Of a stretch of 64,000 bases of DNA, positions 8,852 to 17,097 are shown in pieces (positions within the stretch are counted from its first letter, which is position 1; each line of letters begins with the position of its first letter). This DNA is from Paenibacillus taiwanensis DSM 18679 (lineage in GTDB: Bacteria > Bacillota > Bacilli > Paenibacillales > Paenibacillaceae). Position numbers and translations under genes: made by a program. Below the pieces are notes generated by a model, which searched no databases, was not told where the DNA came from, and saw only the letters and a program-made list of their open reading frames with translations. The stretch covers positions 83,379 to 147,378 of the forward strand of contig NZ_KE384309.1 of the NCBI RefSeq assembly GCF_000425125.1, given 5' to 3'.

Positions 8852-9685
8852 ATGTCAAAATTGCTGAACAATTTGGTCGTCATTGGCATATATGCTGTGT
8901 TTGCTGTGCTGCTGTTAACGACAATGTATCCGCTAATTTGGGTGATCGGTACCTCTCTTCATCCAGGAAATACGTTAATGGTAAGCAGTATGTTTCCGAA
9001 GCAGCCGACGCTAGAGCATTATGTGGAGCTTATTCGAAATACTGATTTTGTATTGTGGTTCCGAAATACAGTCACAATTGCACTTGCAAATGCGGTTATA
9101 TCTACAGGACTAGTGGCAGCTACAGCTTATGCTTTCTCCCGTTTTCGCTTTAAAGGTAGACAGCAAGGTTTAATGGCGCTGCTTATTTTGCAAATGTTTC
9201 CTGGCTTTTTATCGATTATGGCTATCTTTGTCCTGCTGCTGCAAACGAAGCTGCTAGACACGCATTTGGGTCTCATTCTCATCTACGCTGGCGGTTCAAT
9301 CTCGATGGGCACATGGGTGATGAAAGGTCATTTCGATACGATTCCGAAAAGTTTGGAAGAGGCGGCGTACATTGACGGCGCGAGTCATATGGTCACGCTG
9401 TTTAAAATTATTTTGCCCTTGTCGCTGCCGGCGATTACTTTTGTAGCTTTAAACAGCTTTATAACGCCGTTTATGGACTTTATCCTACCTCAAATTGTGC
9501 TGAGATCGTCCGATAAAATGACGTTGGCACAAGGGTTGTACAATATGGTCGCAACAGAAACCAATTCCAGCTTTACAACGTTTGCCGCTGGTGCGGTGCT
9601 TGTGGCACTGCCGATCACCATTTTGTATATGTATTTTCAAAAATATTTGATCCACGGCATGACGGCGGGTGCGGATAAAGGCTAA
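8852..9685 (+). CDS. mdxG: Maltodextrin ABC transporter permease, MalG type
   Basis: This is the second membrane subunit of the maltodextrin importer, 277 residues with six predicted helices. Its EAA loop reads EEAAYIDGASHMVTLFKIILP near residue 170. The start codon follows the stop of the previous gene directly, which suggests translational coupling. The length matches MalG and MdxG. Confidence 0.9.
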   Translation: MSKLLNNLVVIGIYAVFAVLLLTTMYPLIWVIGTSLHPGNTLMVSSMFPKQPTLEHYVELIRNTDFVLWFRNTVTIALANAVISTGLVAATAYAFSRFRFKGRQQGLMALLILQMFPGFLSIMAIFVLLLQTKLLDTHLGLILIYAGGSISMGTWVMKGHFDTIPKSLEEAAYIDGASHMVTLFKIILPLSLPAITFVALNSFITPFMDFILPQIVLRSSDKMTLAQGLYNMVATETNSSFTTFAAGAVLVALPITILYMYFQKYLIHGMTAGADKG

Positions 9686-9782
9686 GTCATTTCGAGGCGA
9701 AGCTTACCGAACTATTTACTTAGGTATAACACGAATTAGACTTGTGTAGTCATCTCCATTCAGGAAGGGAGCAGGTTAGATC

Positions 9783-11519
9783 ATGTTACTCGAAGCGATT
9801 TATCATCGACCGGGACAGTCCTATTGTTACTCTTATGACGAACATACGATTCATATCCGACTGCGGGCCAAGAAGAACGACTTGCATACGGTTAGCGTGC
9901 TTTATGGTGATAAGTACGACTGGGACCATACGGCATCCGTAACCGAACTTTATAAGCTGGCAAGTGACGAGTGGTTTGATTATTGGCAAGCAGAAGTTGC
10001 GCCATTACATTTGCGGCTGCGGTATGCATTCCAGCTAACAGATAATGAGCAATCGATCTGGTATACAGAAAAAGGCTTTGTGAAGGACAAGCCGCACAAT
10101 CCGCTAACTTTTTTTGATTTCCCGTTTCTTTGGGCAAATGAGGTGCTTCAGCCACCTGCTTGGGTAAAGGATGCGGTGTTTTATCAAATTTTCCCGGATC
10201 GATTTGCGAATGGTGACCCGTCAAATGATCCTGAGTCGGTTCGACCTTGGGAAGCATCTTCACCCGGTCCACATGATTTTTATGGCGGCGATTTGCAAGG
10301 GGTGCTGGAGCGACTCGACTACATGAGTGAGTTGGGTATCAATGCGATTTATTTTACGCCTTTGTTTGCAGCGAAGACAAACCATAAATATGATACGACT
10401 GATTATATGAAGGTAGATCCGCAGTTTGGCAATACCGAATTGTTAAAAAGTGTAGTAAAGGCATGCCATGATCGTGGCATTCGAGTCATGTTGGATGCCG
10501 TATTTAATCATTGCGGCTATTGGTTCGCCCCTTTTCAGGATGTGCTTGTGCATGGAGAGAGATCACGCTATCGGGATTGGTTTCATATCCAATCGTTTCC
10601 GCTGACATGTGCACCACGGCCTTCCTATCATTGCTTTGCCTTTGAATCACATATGCCGAAGCTAAATACAGTTCATACAGAAGTGAGGCAATATTTGCTG
10701 GATGTTGCTCAATATTGGATTCGTGAATGTGATATTGACGGCTGGCGATTGGATGTTGCCAATGAGGTGGATCATGAATTTTGGCGGGAATTTCGTAAAG
10801 CATGCAAGTCCCTAAAGCCGGACTTTTATATTCTTGGGGAAATTTGGCACGATGCGATGCCTTGGTTGCAAGGTGACCAATTTGATGCGGTGATGAACTA
10901 TCCAGTGACGGAAGCGATTCTTGACTTTTATGCAAAGAACTTGATCAATGCGGAGCAGTTTGCTTCTCAAGTAAATAAGCTATTGGCTGACTATCCTCAG
11001 CAAGTAAACGAGGCAACATTTACGATATTAGGCAGTCACGACACGCCGCGCCTGCTGACGGTGACGCAGGATGAGAGGAAGATGAAGCTTGCTGTGTTGT
11101 TCCAATTCAGCTTCCTGGGGGCGCCATGCATTTATTATGGTGATGAGATTGGGATGACGGGAGGGGAAGACCCGGATTGCCGCAAGCCGATGATATGGGA
11201 TGTTTCGCAGCAGAATCGCAGCTTATATTCATTTTATCAACAGCTTATTACTATGCGAACTTCGAAGCGAGCATTACAAGCAGGTGCTTACCGAATCATA
11301 TATGCGAAAAAGCAGCAGTTGGTTGTAGAAAGAAAACACGACCATGAGCAGGTGTTCATTTGTTTTAACAATAGCGAGGAAGCAATCACCTTTACGGTTG
11401 CGGGGCTGAAAATAGCATCTGAGTTATGTATGCTGCTGGGGAATGGAGCATTCAAACAAGAAAACGATCAGCTTATCATTAGCTTACCTGCTTACGGCTG
11501 GAGTCTGCTTCATAACTAA
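9783..11519 (+). CDS. Neopullulanase or cyclomaltodextrinase (GH13)
   Basis: This is an alpha-glucan hydrolase of glycoside hydrolase family 13 that would break imported maltodextrins, cyclodextrins or pullulan fragments. An N-terminal CBM34-like domain covers about residues 1-115, and the catalytic barrel begins at AVFYQIFPDRFANGD. The catalytic triad is D324 (RLDVANE), E353 (GEIW) and D420 (GSHDTPR); MLDAVFNH is conserved region I. No signal peptide is present, so it is cytoplasmic, which fits cleavage after uptake. The length of 578 residues is typical. It lies about 100 bases after the transporter genes and is probably in the same operon. Confidence 0.9.
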   Translation: MLLEAIYHRPGQSYCYSYDEHTIHIRLRAKKNDLHTVSVLYGDKYDWDHTASVTELYKLASDEWFDYWQAEVAPLHLRLRYAFQLTDNEQSIWYTEKGFVKDKPHNPLTFFDFPFLWANEVLQPPAWVKDAVFYQIFPDRFANGDPSNDPESVRPWEASSPGPHDFYGGDLQGVLERLDYMSELGINAIYFTPLFAAKTNHKYDTTDYMKVDPQFGNTELLKSVVKACHDRGIRVMLDAVFNHCGYWFAPFQDVLVHGERSRYRDWFHIQSFPLTCAPRPSYHCFAFESHMPKLNTVHTEVRQYLLDVAQYWIRECDIDGWRLDVANEVDHEFWREFRKACKSLKPDFYILGEIWHDAMPWLQGDQFDAVMNYPVTEAILDFYAKNLINAEQFASQVNKLLADYPQQVNEATFTILGSHDTPRLLTVTQDERKMKLAVLFQFSFLGAPCIYYGDEIGMTGGEDPDCRKPMIWDVSQQNRSLYSFYQQLITMRTSKRALQAGAYRIIYAKKQQLVVERKHDHEQVFICFNNSEEAITFTVAGLKIASELCMLLGNGAFKQENDQLIISLPAYGWSLLHN

Positions 11520-11538
11520 TGTCCGTCCAATAGCAAAA

Positions 11539-11567
11539 TTGACACACAATAGGTGGTATGCTTTAAT
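11539..11567 (+). promoter_or_regulatory. Sigma-A promoter of the LacI-family gene
   Basis: A perfect TTGACA at 11539-11544 and TTTAAT at 11562-11567 are 17 bases apart. The operator begins 4 bases after the -10 box. Confidence 0.85.
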
Positions 11568-11570
11568 TGG

Positions 11571-11584
11571 CTTAAACGTTTAAG
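11571..11584 (+). promoter_or_regulatory. LacI-family operator, copy 2 (autoregulation)
   Basis: CTTAAACGTTTAAG is the same palindrome as in the transporter promoter. It covers the expected transcription start of the regulator gene, which suggests that the regulator represses itself. Confidence 0.85.
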
Positions 11585-11605
11585 TTTAAGTGAGGTCGAA
11601 ACAGA

Positions 11606-12520
11606 ATGAAGAAAACAACGATTAAAGATATCGCTCAAGCTGCTGGAGTGTCCATTGCAACCGTGTCTTACATTTTGAACGATGTAAAGACGCAGTCCAT
11701 CTCGGACGAAACACGCGTGAAAGTATTAAAAATTGCACAGCAGCTCAAGTATGTGACGAATCGTACGGCACAATCGTTAAAGATCAAAAAAACGGGACTT
11801 ATCGGAATTTTATGGTTTAAAGATAGTGAGCCAAGTCCGTGGTCTGAGCTTAAATATGCCAAAACGATTAGCAAAATTGAACAGCAGTGCAGTTCGCTTG
11901 GTTACCATGTAATTTTGATGCAGATAGACCGCTCGGAGCCGTCTTACAAAGTGATTATGGAACGGAATTTGGACGGCGTATTTCTTATTAATGTGGATCA
12001 AGAAAGGTTTGCCACCATTACCCCTTACTTCGGGTTTGGCATTCCGGTTTTTGTCGTTGATAGTTATATTGAGGATTCGCTCTTCCATAAAGTAATGCCA
12101 GATGTGAAAGCAGGCTTTGAAGCTTCTACTGTTATGTTGGGTGAAGCACCACAATTTCTAATAACGGATGCATACAACAATCAGAAGTGGATGGACATGA
12201 TCAAGCATGTGAGCGGCTTGCCAGAAGAGAGGATACATGTTTATAAGAACGCAGATGCACTGCAAGCTTTCTTGGCAAAGCATGAACATCATGTGGGGAT
12301 CGTGCTAAATGAATTTGTAGCTAATGAGGCGGCGCTGTCACATACGCGTTTTGTCGCCTGGTGCACGTGTCTTTGTCCAGAAGTGCTGCGTGACGATATC
12401 GTGCGGATATCGTTCTGTATGGACGAGTATACGACTATTGTGAATGTAATGAACCGTTATATTGATGATCCGGAATATAAAAACGAGGAGAAGTTTATTA
12501 GATTGCCCGTCTCCTCGTAA
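11606..12520 (+). CDS. LacI-family transcriptional regulator of the maltodextrin cluster
   Basis: This DNA-binding regulator has an N-terminal helix-turn-helix (TIKDIAQAAGVSIATVSYILN) and a periplasmic-binding-like sensor domain from about residue 60. At 304 residues it is shorter than the usual 330-345, and the C-terminal part looks diverged. The twin operators at 6136 and 11571 indicate that it represses both the transporter operon and its own gene, released by a maltodextrin-derived sugar. The ligand is inferred from the neighbours, not seen. Confidence 0.88.
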   Translation: MKKTTIKDIAQAAGVSIATVSYILNDVKTQSISDETRVKVLKIAQQLKYVTNRTAQSLKIKKTGLIGILWFKDSEPSPWSELKYAKTISKIEQQCSSLGYHVILMQIDRSEPSYKVIMERNLDGVFLINVDQERFATITPYFGFGIPVFVVDSYIEDSLFHKVMPDVKAGFEASTVMLGEAPQFLITDAYNNQKWMDMIKHVSGLPEERIHVYKNADALQAFLAKHEHHVGIVLNEFVANEAALSHTRFVAWCTCLCPEVLRDDIVRISFCMDEYTTIVNVMNRYIDDPEYKNEEKFIRLPVSS

Positions 12521-12545
12521 ATATACGGTATGAGGAGAATGCCCA

Positions 12546-13898
12546 GTGGGTTCAGCACGTTTAATTGAGATCAAACCGTTTTATTCGACTATTTTAAACA
12601 ATACAAGAGATATGTTTGTATATTTACCAGCGAGCTATGACCAAAAAGCGATGCAGCGCTATCCTGTCCTCTATATGCATGATGGTCAACATGTGTTTTT
12701 TGCAGATCACAAGGGAGAGTCCTGGGATGTGCATAAGACGGTTGATCGTTTAGTTGCCGAAGGGAAAATGCAGGAGATTATTATAGTTGCCATTGCTCAT
12801 GTGGCGGATGCACGAATTGCGGAATATATGCATGCCAATCCGGATGGACACAATGTGTTCCATACGGCTAATCAGGGAGAACTGTACGAGCAATTTCTCG
12901 TGCAGGAAGTGAAGCCATACATTGATCGAGAGTACCGGACACTGCCAGGCAAGGAGCATACCGCCTTAATGGGCTCATCTGCTGGGGGGTTAGTTTCCTA
13001 TAATATTGGTTTCCGTCAATCGGAAACGTTTGGCATGATCGGCGCGTTATGTCCTTTTTTTGTTAGTGTGGAGCCCAACACGATGGAAGCCAGATGGCAA
13101 AGCTATATTTACACAACGAAAAAGGATCTTAAAATATGGATCGACGTTGGAGATGCGGAAGGCTTTACCGTCATGGAACAGCATGTGCGCCATGTGGTGG
13201 ATGTTCTCGTTCAAATTGGCTATGAGCCAGGAAAAGATCTTATGTATTACTATGCAGTAGGTTCTGGCCATTCGCAAAAAGATTGGGCGGCAAGGGTTCA
13301 TGCGCCACTGCTTTATTTTTTTGGAAATATCGGCAAACCAGTGAGCGTTGAACTGCACGGACCTGAGGTGATAGGCATTCAAGGGCCGAAGCAGGCCTTG
13401 AATCCAATTGTTCGCTTTGACAGCGGCTTTATGATGACGGATATTAACGCTGCCTATGAGGTAGCTGATGCCGAGTTGTTGACAGTAGCCACGAATGGGA
13501 TGTTAGCTCCGCGTCAGTCTGGACACACAAGTGTTACGTATGTTAACCAGCAGCTGCGGGCGAGCAAAGATATAGCGGTGGTGCCGTATGTGTCAAACAC
13601 GGCGTCGATTGACATCTATGTAAAAGTACCCGCATACACGCCGCGTACGGATAGTCTGTATGCGGGCATTGAATTGCCGATGATAGAGGAAGGGCTTTAT
13701 GGCGGCAGGTTTGAGGTGCCAAGAGAGATGTCGTTTGAATTTAGAATTTCGCGTGGCTTAGGCAAGCATGAAACAGACCGCGACGGTCACGAGGTTCCTT
13801 ACCGCCGATTTACCGTGACGGATGGGCTGGAATTACGTTACGAAGTGGAGCATTGGGTCGATCTAATCGCGAATAAGGGTGATGACAATGAAGCATAG
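12546..13898 (+). CDS. Putative esterase with Ig-like and starch-binding-like tail, copy A
   Basis: This alpha/beta-hydrolase belongs to the esterase D/enterochelin esterase-like family. The catalytic domain covers about residues 1-260, with the oxyanion stretch YPVLYMHDGQHVF and nucleophile elbow GSSAGG near residue 143. Residues 300-345 resemble a BIG2 immunoglobulin-like repeat (ATNGMLAPRQSGHTSVTY), and 355-440 resemble a CBM20-type starch-binding fold ending in FEFRISRG and GHEVPYRRFTV. There is no signal peptide. The start is GTG after GAGGAG. The gene lies 25 bases after the LacI gene and is followed by a paralogue. Removal of acyl groups from oligosaccharides is a guess. Confidence 0.75.
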   Translation: MGSARLIEIKPFYSTILNNTRDMFVYLPASYDQKAMQRYPVLYMHDGQHVFFADHKGESWDVHKTVDRLVAEGKMQEIIIVAIAHVADARIAEYMHANPDGHNVFHTANQGELYEQFLVQEVKPYIDREYRTLPGKEHTALMGSSAGGLVSYNIGFRQSETFGMIGALCPFFVSVEPNTMEARWQSYIYTTKKDLKIWIDVGDAEGFTVMEQHVRHVVDVLVQIGYEPGKDLMYYYAVGSGHSQKDWAARVHAPLLYFFGNIGKPVSVELHGPEVIGIQGPKQALNPIVRFDSGFMMTDINAAYEVADAELLTVATNGMLAPRQSGHTSVTYVNQQLRASKDIAVVPYVSNTASIDIYVKVPAYTPRTDSLYAGIELPMIEEGLYGGRFEVPREMSFEFRISRGLGKHETDRDGHEVPYRRFTVTDGLELRYEVEHWVDLIANKGDDNEA

Positions 13899-15231
13899 CT
13901 CAACCATTTTACGAAATGAAGGATTCTACTCGGCGTTGTTGGATAATAGGCGTGATCTGGTGGTGTATTTGCCTCCTTCCTATCAGGAAGATTCGAGCAG
14001 ACGGTATCCGGTGTTATATGTACATGATGGACAAAATATTTTTCACCCTGCGTTTAACGGGTATTCATGGAACATTCATACAACTGTTGACAGGCTAATT
14101 AAAGATCGGATTATAGAGGACATAATCGTGGTCGGCATTCCTAATATGGGGATGGAACGAGCTGATGAATTTACACATGAACTGGAAGGTATTTGCTATC
14201 AAGACGATAAGGTGCCGATTCAACCACGGGGCGAGCTATATGAGCAGTTTATTATTGAAGAAGTAATGCCGTTTATGGATGCCGTATTCCGTACCAAAAC
14301 AGGGCCGGAACATACGGCCTTGATGGGCTCTTCAAGAGGTGGACAAGTGACGTATCATATCGGCATGCGGCGTCCTGACGTATTTGGGATGTTGGGAATC
14401 GTTTCTCCTTATTTCTATTGTGTAGATCCACAGACGCAGCGTGAAGTGCCTATGTATCATACATTTCATGAGAAGCAGCCCGTGTCTAAAATATGGATCG
14501 ATCTCGGAAGCTGTGAAGGACTGCTAATAAGAGAGCAGCATGTACGTGAGGTGACTGAGAAGCTGCTTGGATTAGGGTACAGCCCAGACGATGAGCTCGT
14601 TTATTTATATGAACCGGATGCGGCTCATGTGGAGCGAGATTGGGCAGCCAGAGTAGCTTCGCCCCTCATTCACTTCTTTGGCGACAAGGGAAAGCTACGT
14701 ACCTTAAAGCTGAATACGGGTGAGGAAATGGAAGAGGTGGGGGTAATCGGCCCAACCTGTCGATTGAACCCTATCGTGGAGTATGATACGGGCTTTAAGA
14801 TGACTGTATTAAGAGCGCACTATCGTATCGAGGATGAACGTATTGTACAGATTCGAGAGGATGGGACCGTCATTCCTTTGCAGTTAGGAGAGACAAAGGT
14901 GACCGTTCGTTATGGGGATTTGGAAGCTGTCGTTACGCTGTGTGTTGTAGCGGAAATACGAACCAATGTCCAGTTGGAGCTTGTCGTTCACGCGCCTCAG
15001 AATACTCCGGATGGCGTTAAGCTCTATGCTTGGTTTCCGCTAGTACACCATCCGCATACCGATACGTATACGAATCAGGTGCAAATACCGATGTATGCGG
15101 AGTGGGTGTTTCAAGTAAGCCGTGAGGATGGAAAGGTAGAAACAGATGCAGCGGGGAATAAAGTGGAGCGCCGCTATAAAGCGCTGGCAGATGCGAAGCT
15201 CGATATTTATGTGGAGCAATGGTCTTCGTAA
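13888..15231 (+). CDS. Putative esterase with Ig-like and starch-binding-like tail, copy B
   Basis: This is a paralogue of the preceding gene with the same domain order: an esterase-family hydrolase domain with YPVLYVHDGQNIF and nucleophile elbow GSSRGG, a BIG2-like segment near residue 325, and a tail with VHAPQNTPDGVKLYAW and NKVERRYKA that resembles a starch-binding domain. Several in-frame starts exist (GTG 13879, ATG 13882, ATG 13888); spacing from AAGGGTG favours 13888, giving 447 residues. All of them lie inside the 3' end of copy A, so the pair is translationally coupled. It looks like a tandem duplication followed by divergence. Confidence 0.75.
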   Translation: MKHSSTILRNEGFYSALLDNRRDLVVYLPPSYQEDSSRRYPVLYVHDGQNIFHPAFNGYSWNIHTTVDRLIKDRIIEDIIVVGIPNMGMERADEFTHELEGICYQDDKVPIQPRGELYEQFIIEEVMPFMDAVFRTKTGPEHTALMGSSRGGQVTYHIGMRRPDVFGMLGIVSPYFYCVDPQTQREVPMYHTFHEKQPVSKIWIDLGSCEGLLIREQHVREVTEKLLGLGYSPDDELVYLYEPDAAHVERDWAARVASPLIHFFGDKGKLRTLKLNTGEEMEEVGVIGPTCRLNPIVEYDTGFKMTVLRAHYRIEDERIVQIREDGTVIPLQLGETKVTVRYGDLEAVVTLCVVAEIRTNVQLELVVHAPQNTPDGVKLYAWFPLVHHPHTDTYTNQVQIPMYAEWVFQVSREDGKVETDAAGNKVERRYKALADAKLDIYVEQWSS

Positions 15232-15302
15232 TGTAAGAGCGATAATCGGGATAAAGAGATAGAGCGAAACAGGATAGGGATTAGCTGAAAGGAGAGAACA
15301 AT

Positions 15303-15944
15303 ATGAATAAATGGTTCGTTGGCATTTTATGCAGCACGATGCTCTTTACAGGTATTGCGTTGGCTACCTCACACAACACGTCTGATGCAGAGCGAGAAAC
15401 ATTTAACGGGCGGGATGTCGTTCGAGTTATGCATAACAAGCCGATCGCCATTGAGGGCAGCATAGATATCCCGCAAGGGAAACGGAATCATCCAGATCAG
15501 AAGCCTAATACATCAAATACGAACAACAAAGATGGGCAGCAGGCTACTTTTCAAACATTGCCGCTCACTCAAACTATTAACGGGATTGAAGTGACGGTGC
15601 ATGCTGTTCGATTAACGAAGGACCAAACCGATTTTGAAATTACAGTAAACAACAAGACGGATAAAGAACAAGTTAAGCTTTATTTGGCGGATATGAAGGT
15701 TGGAGCCAACCGTGGGATTAAAGGCAAAACCTATGAGACGGTCGTAGCTGCGTCCCACAATCCTGATTTTAAAAACGCTGTAATTAATCCTGGTAAAGAG
15801 CGGCACGGCTGGGTATACAACAAAGCGCTTGCAGATAAAGACGTGCAAAATTTAACATTGAGGTTATCTGTCCTTGGACAAGAGGGAAAGAGAGAGTTAG
15901 TGTTCAAAATGGACTGTAAGGAGTTGCAGTTTCGTACGCTTTGA
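15303..15944 (+). CDS. Secreted protein of unknown function
   Basis: I do not recognise this 213-residue protein with certainty. It has a clear N-terminal signal sequence (basic start, hydrophobic core to about residue 22), a polar linker at residues 55-80, and a beta-rich C-terminal domain. That domain (INGIEVTVHAVRLTKDQTDF onward) resembles DUF4352-like immunoglobulin folds. AAGGAG precedes the ATG by 9 bases. It lies 71 bases after the second esterase gene and may be the last gene of that transcript. A terminator follows at 16057. Confidence 0.6.
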   Translation: MNKWFVGILCSTMLFTGIALATSHNTSDAERETFNGRDVVRVMHNKPIAIEGSIDIPQGKRNHPDQKPNTSNTNNKDGQQATFQTLPLTQTINGIEVTVHAVRLTKDQTDFEITVNNKTDKEQVKLYLADMKVGANRGIKGKTYETVVAASHNPDFKNAVINPGKERHGWVYNKALADKDVQNLTLRLSVLGQEGKRELVFKMDCKELQFRTL

Positions 15945-16056
15945 TGAGAAACGGTTGTACGTAAACTATAACTGAATTAGGGGGATGTGACCCATCATAT
16001 TTGTGCATTTGGTGGAATAGGATAGATCATACGCCTTTACGTGCTACCCGAGAAGG

Positions 16057-16097
16057 GGCATAAGCAGAAAGCTTACACTTTTTGCTTATGCCTTTTT
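16057..16097 (+). terminator. Intrinsic terminator ending the maltodextrin and esterase island
   Basis: GGCATAAGCA at 16057-16066 pairs with TGCTTATGCC at 16083-16092, followed by five T residues. Confidence 0.88.
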
Positions 16098-16373
16098 GTT
16101 TTGGCTTGGCATCGCACAGGCTGTATGAACATCGATGTGCCGCGCCGTCAGAGGTGAGAAACAAGTGGGGGAGCTATGGGTGAGCCAATCCATTTTGCAT
16201 GTGGTGGTTAGAGGCAGCTGCTTCTAGGAGAGAACCTACAGCCGAGTGGCGGTTCACACGTCAAGAGGTCGGGGGAATTCGGACACGTACTGAGGCGATA
16301 ACTGTAATCGTGCGAGCTTTACAAGTCAGCTCTGGAACTCCTAGCAAAATCTCCGTTTCAAATTCATTTATAG
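16098..16373. other. Non-coding stretch before the two-component system
   Basis: About 275 bases with no credible gene. Its composition is more GC-rich than its surroundings, and it has a small GAACC/GGTTC hairpin around 16233-16256. It may hold a structured RNA or an old element remnant; I cannot identify it. Confidence 0.3.
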
Positions 16374-16379
16374 TATAAT
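16374..16379 (+). promoter_or_regulatory. Perfect -10 box before the response regulator gene
   Basis: TATAAT at 16374-16379 overlaps the upstream-most in-frame ATG (16378), which argues that translation starts further downstream. No good -35 box is seen at 16-18 bases, so the promoter may need an activator. Confidence 0.55.
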
Positions 16380-16422
16380 GATGACAACTAAAGGGATGGA
16401 AAACAGGGAAGCGAGGGAGCAG

Positions 16423-17097
16423 ATGCCTACTATACTAGTTGCTGACGACGATGCGAACATTCGCGAACTGGTCTGCTTATTTTTGCGCAACGACGGATTC
16501 GCAACAGTTGAAGCCGCGGACGGGAAGGAAGCACTAGCCGTCTACGCCGCGACGCAAGTCGATCTTGTCGTACTTGATATTATGATGCCTATTATGGATG
16601 GTTGGACGTTATGTAAGGAACTCCGTAAAGCTAATCCTGATCTTCCGTTACTGATGCTGACGGCGAGAGGTGAAACATGGGAGAAAGTGAAGGGCTTTGA
16701 ACTTGGAACCGACGATTATTTGACGAAACCATTTGATCCCTTGGAACTGACGGTTCGTGTTCGAGCGTTACTGAAACGATACCGGATTGGCTCCACGCAG
16801 ACGATCCAATTCGGCAACGTTACGCTTGATCGACAGACCTACAAGGTGCTGAGAGGAACGGAATCGTTTACGCTGCCGCTCAAGGAGTTCGAATTGCTGT
16901 ATAAGCTTGCTGGCACGCCTGGACAAGTCTATACACGTGAGCAGTTGATCGACCAAATTTGGGGGATTGATTACGCCGGAGATGATCGAACGGTAGATGT
17001 ACATATTAAACGGCTGCGGGAACGGTTCGCAACCACATCCGAATTTCGTATCGAGACGGTACGCGGACTTGGGTACCGGCTTGAGGTTTACGAATGA
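16423..17097 (+). CDS. OmpR-family response regulator
   Basis: This is a cytoplasmic two-component response regulator of 224 residues. The receiver domain carries the acidic cluster ADDD at 7-10, phosphoacceptor D52 (VVLDIMMP) and the KPFDP lysine. The C-terminal winged-helix domain (LPLKEFELLYKL to VRGLGYRLE) binds direct repeats in this family. I place the start at 16423 because GAGGGAG lies upstream and the earlier in-frame ATG at 16378 sits on a -10 box. It overlaps the kinase gene by 4 bases. The likely targets are the four TTCAT-repeat promoters just downstream (18561, 19821, 21135, 23042). Confidence 0.93.
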   Translation: MPTILVADDDANIRELVCLFLRNDGFATVEAADGKEALAVYAATQVDLVVLDIMMPIMDGWTLCKELRKANPDLPLLMLTARGETWEKVKGFELGTDDYLTKPFDPLELTVRVRALLKRYRIGSTQTIQFGNVTLDRQTYKVLRGTESFTLPLKEFELLYKLAGTPGQVYTREQLIDQIWGIDYAGDDRTVDVHIKRLRERFATTSEFRIETVRGLGYRLEVYE

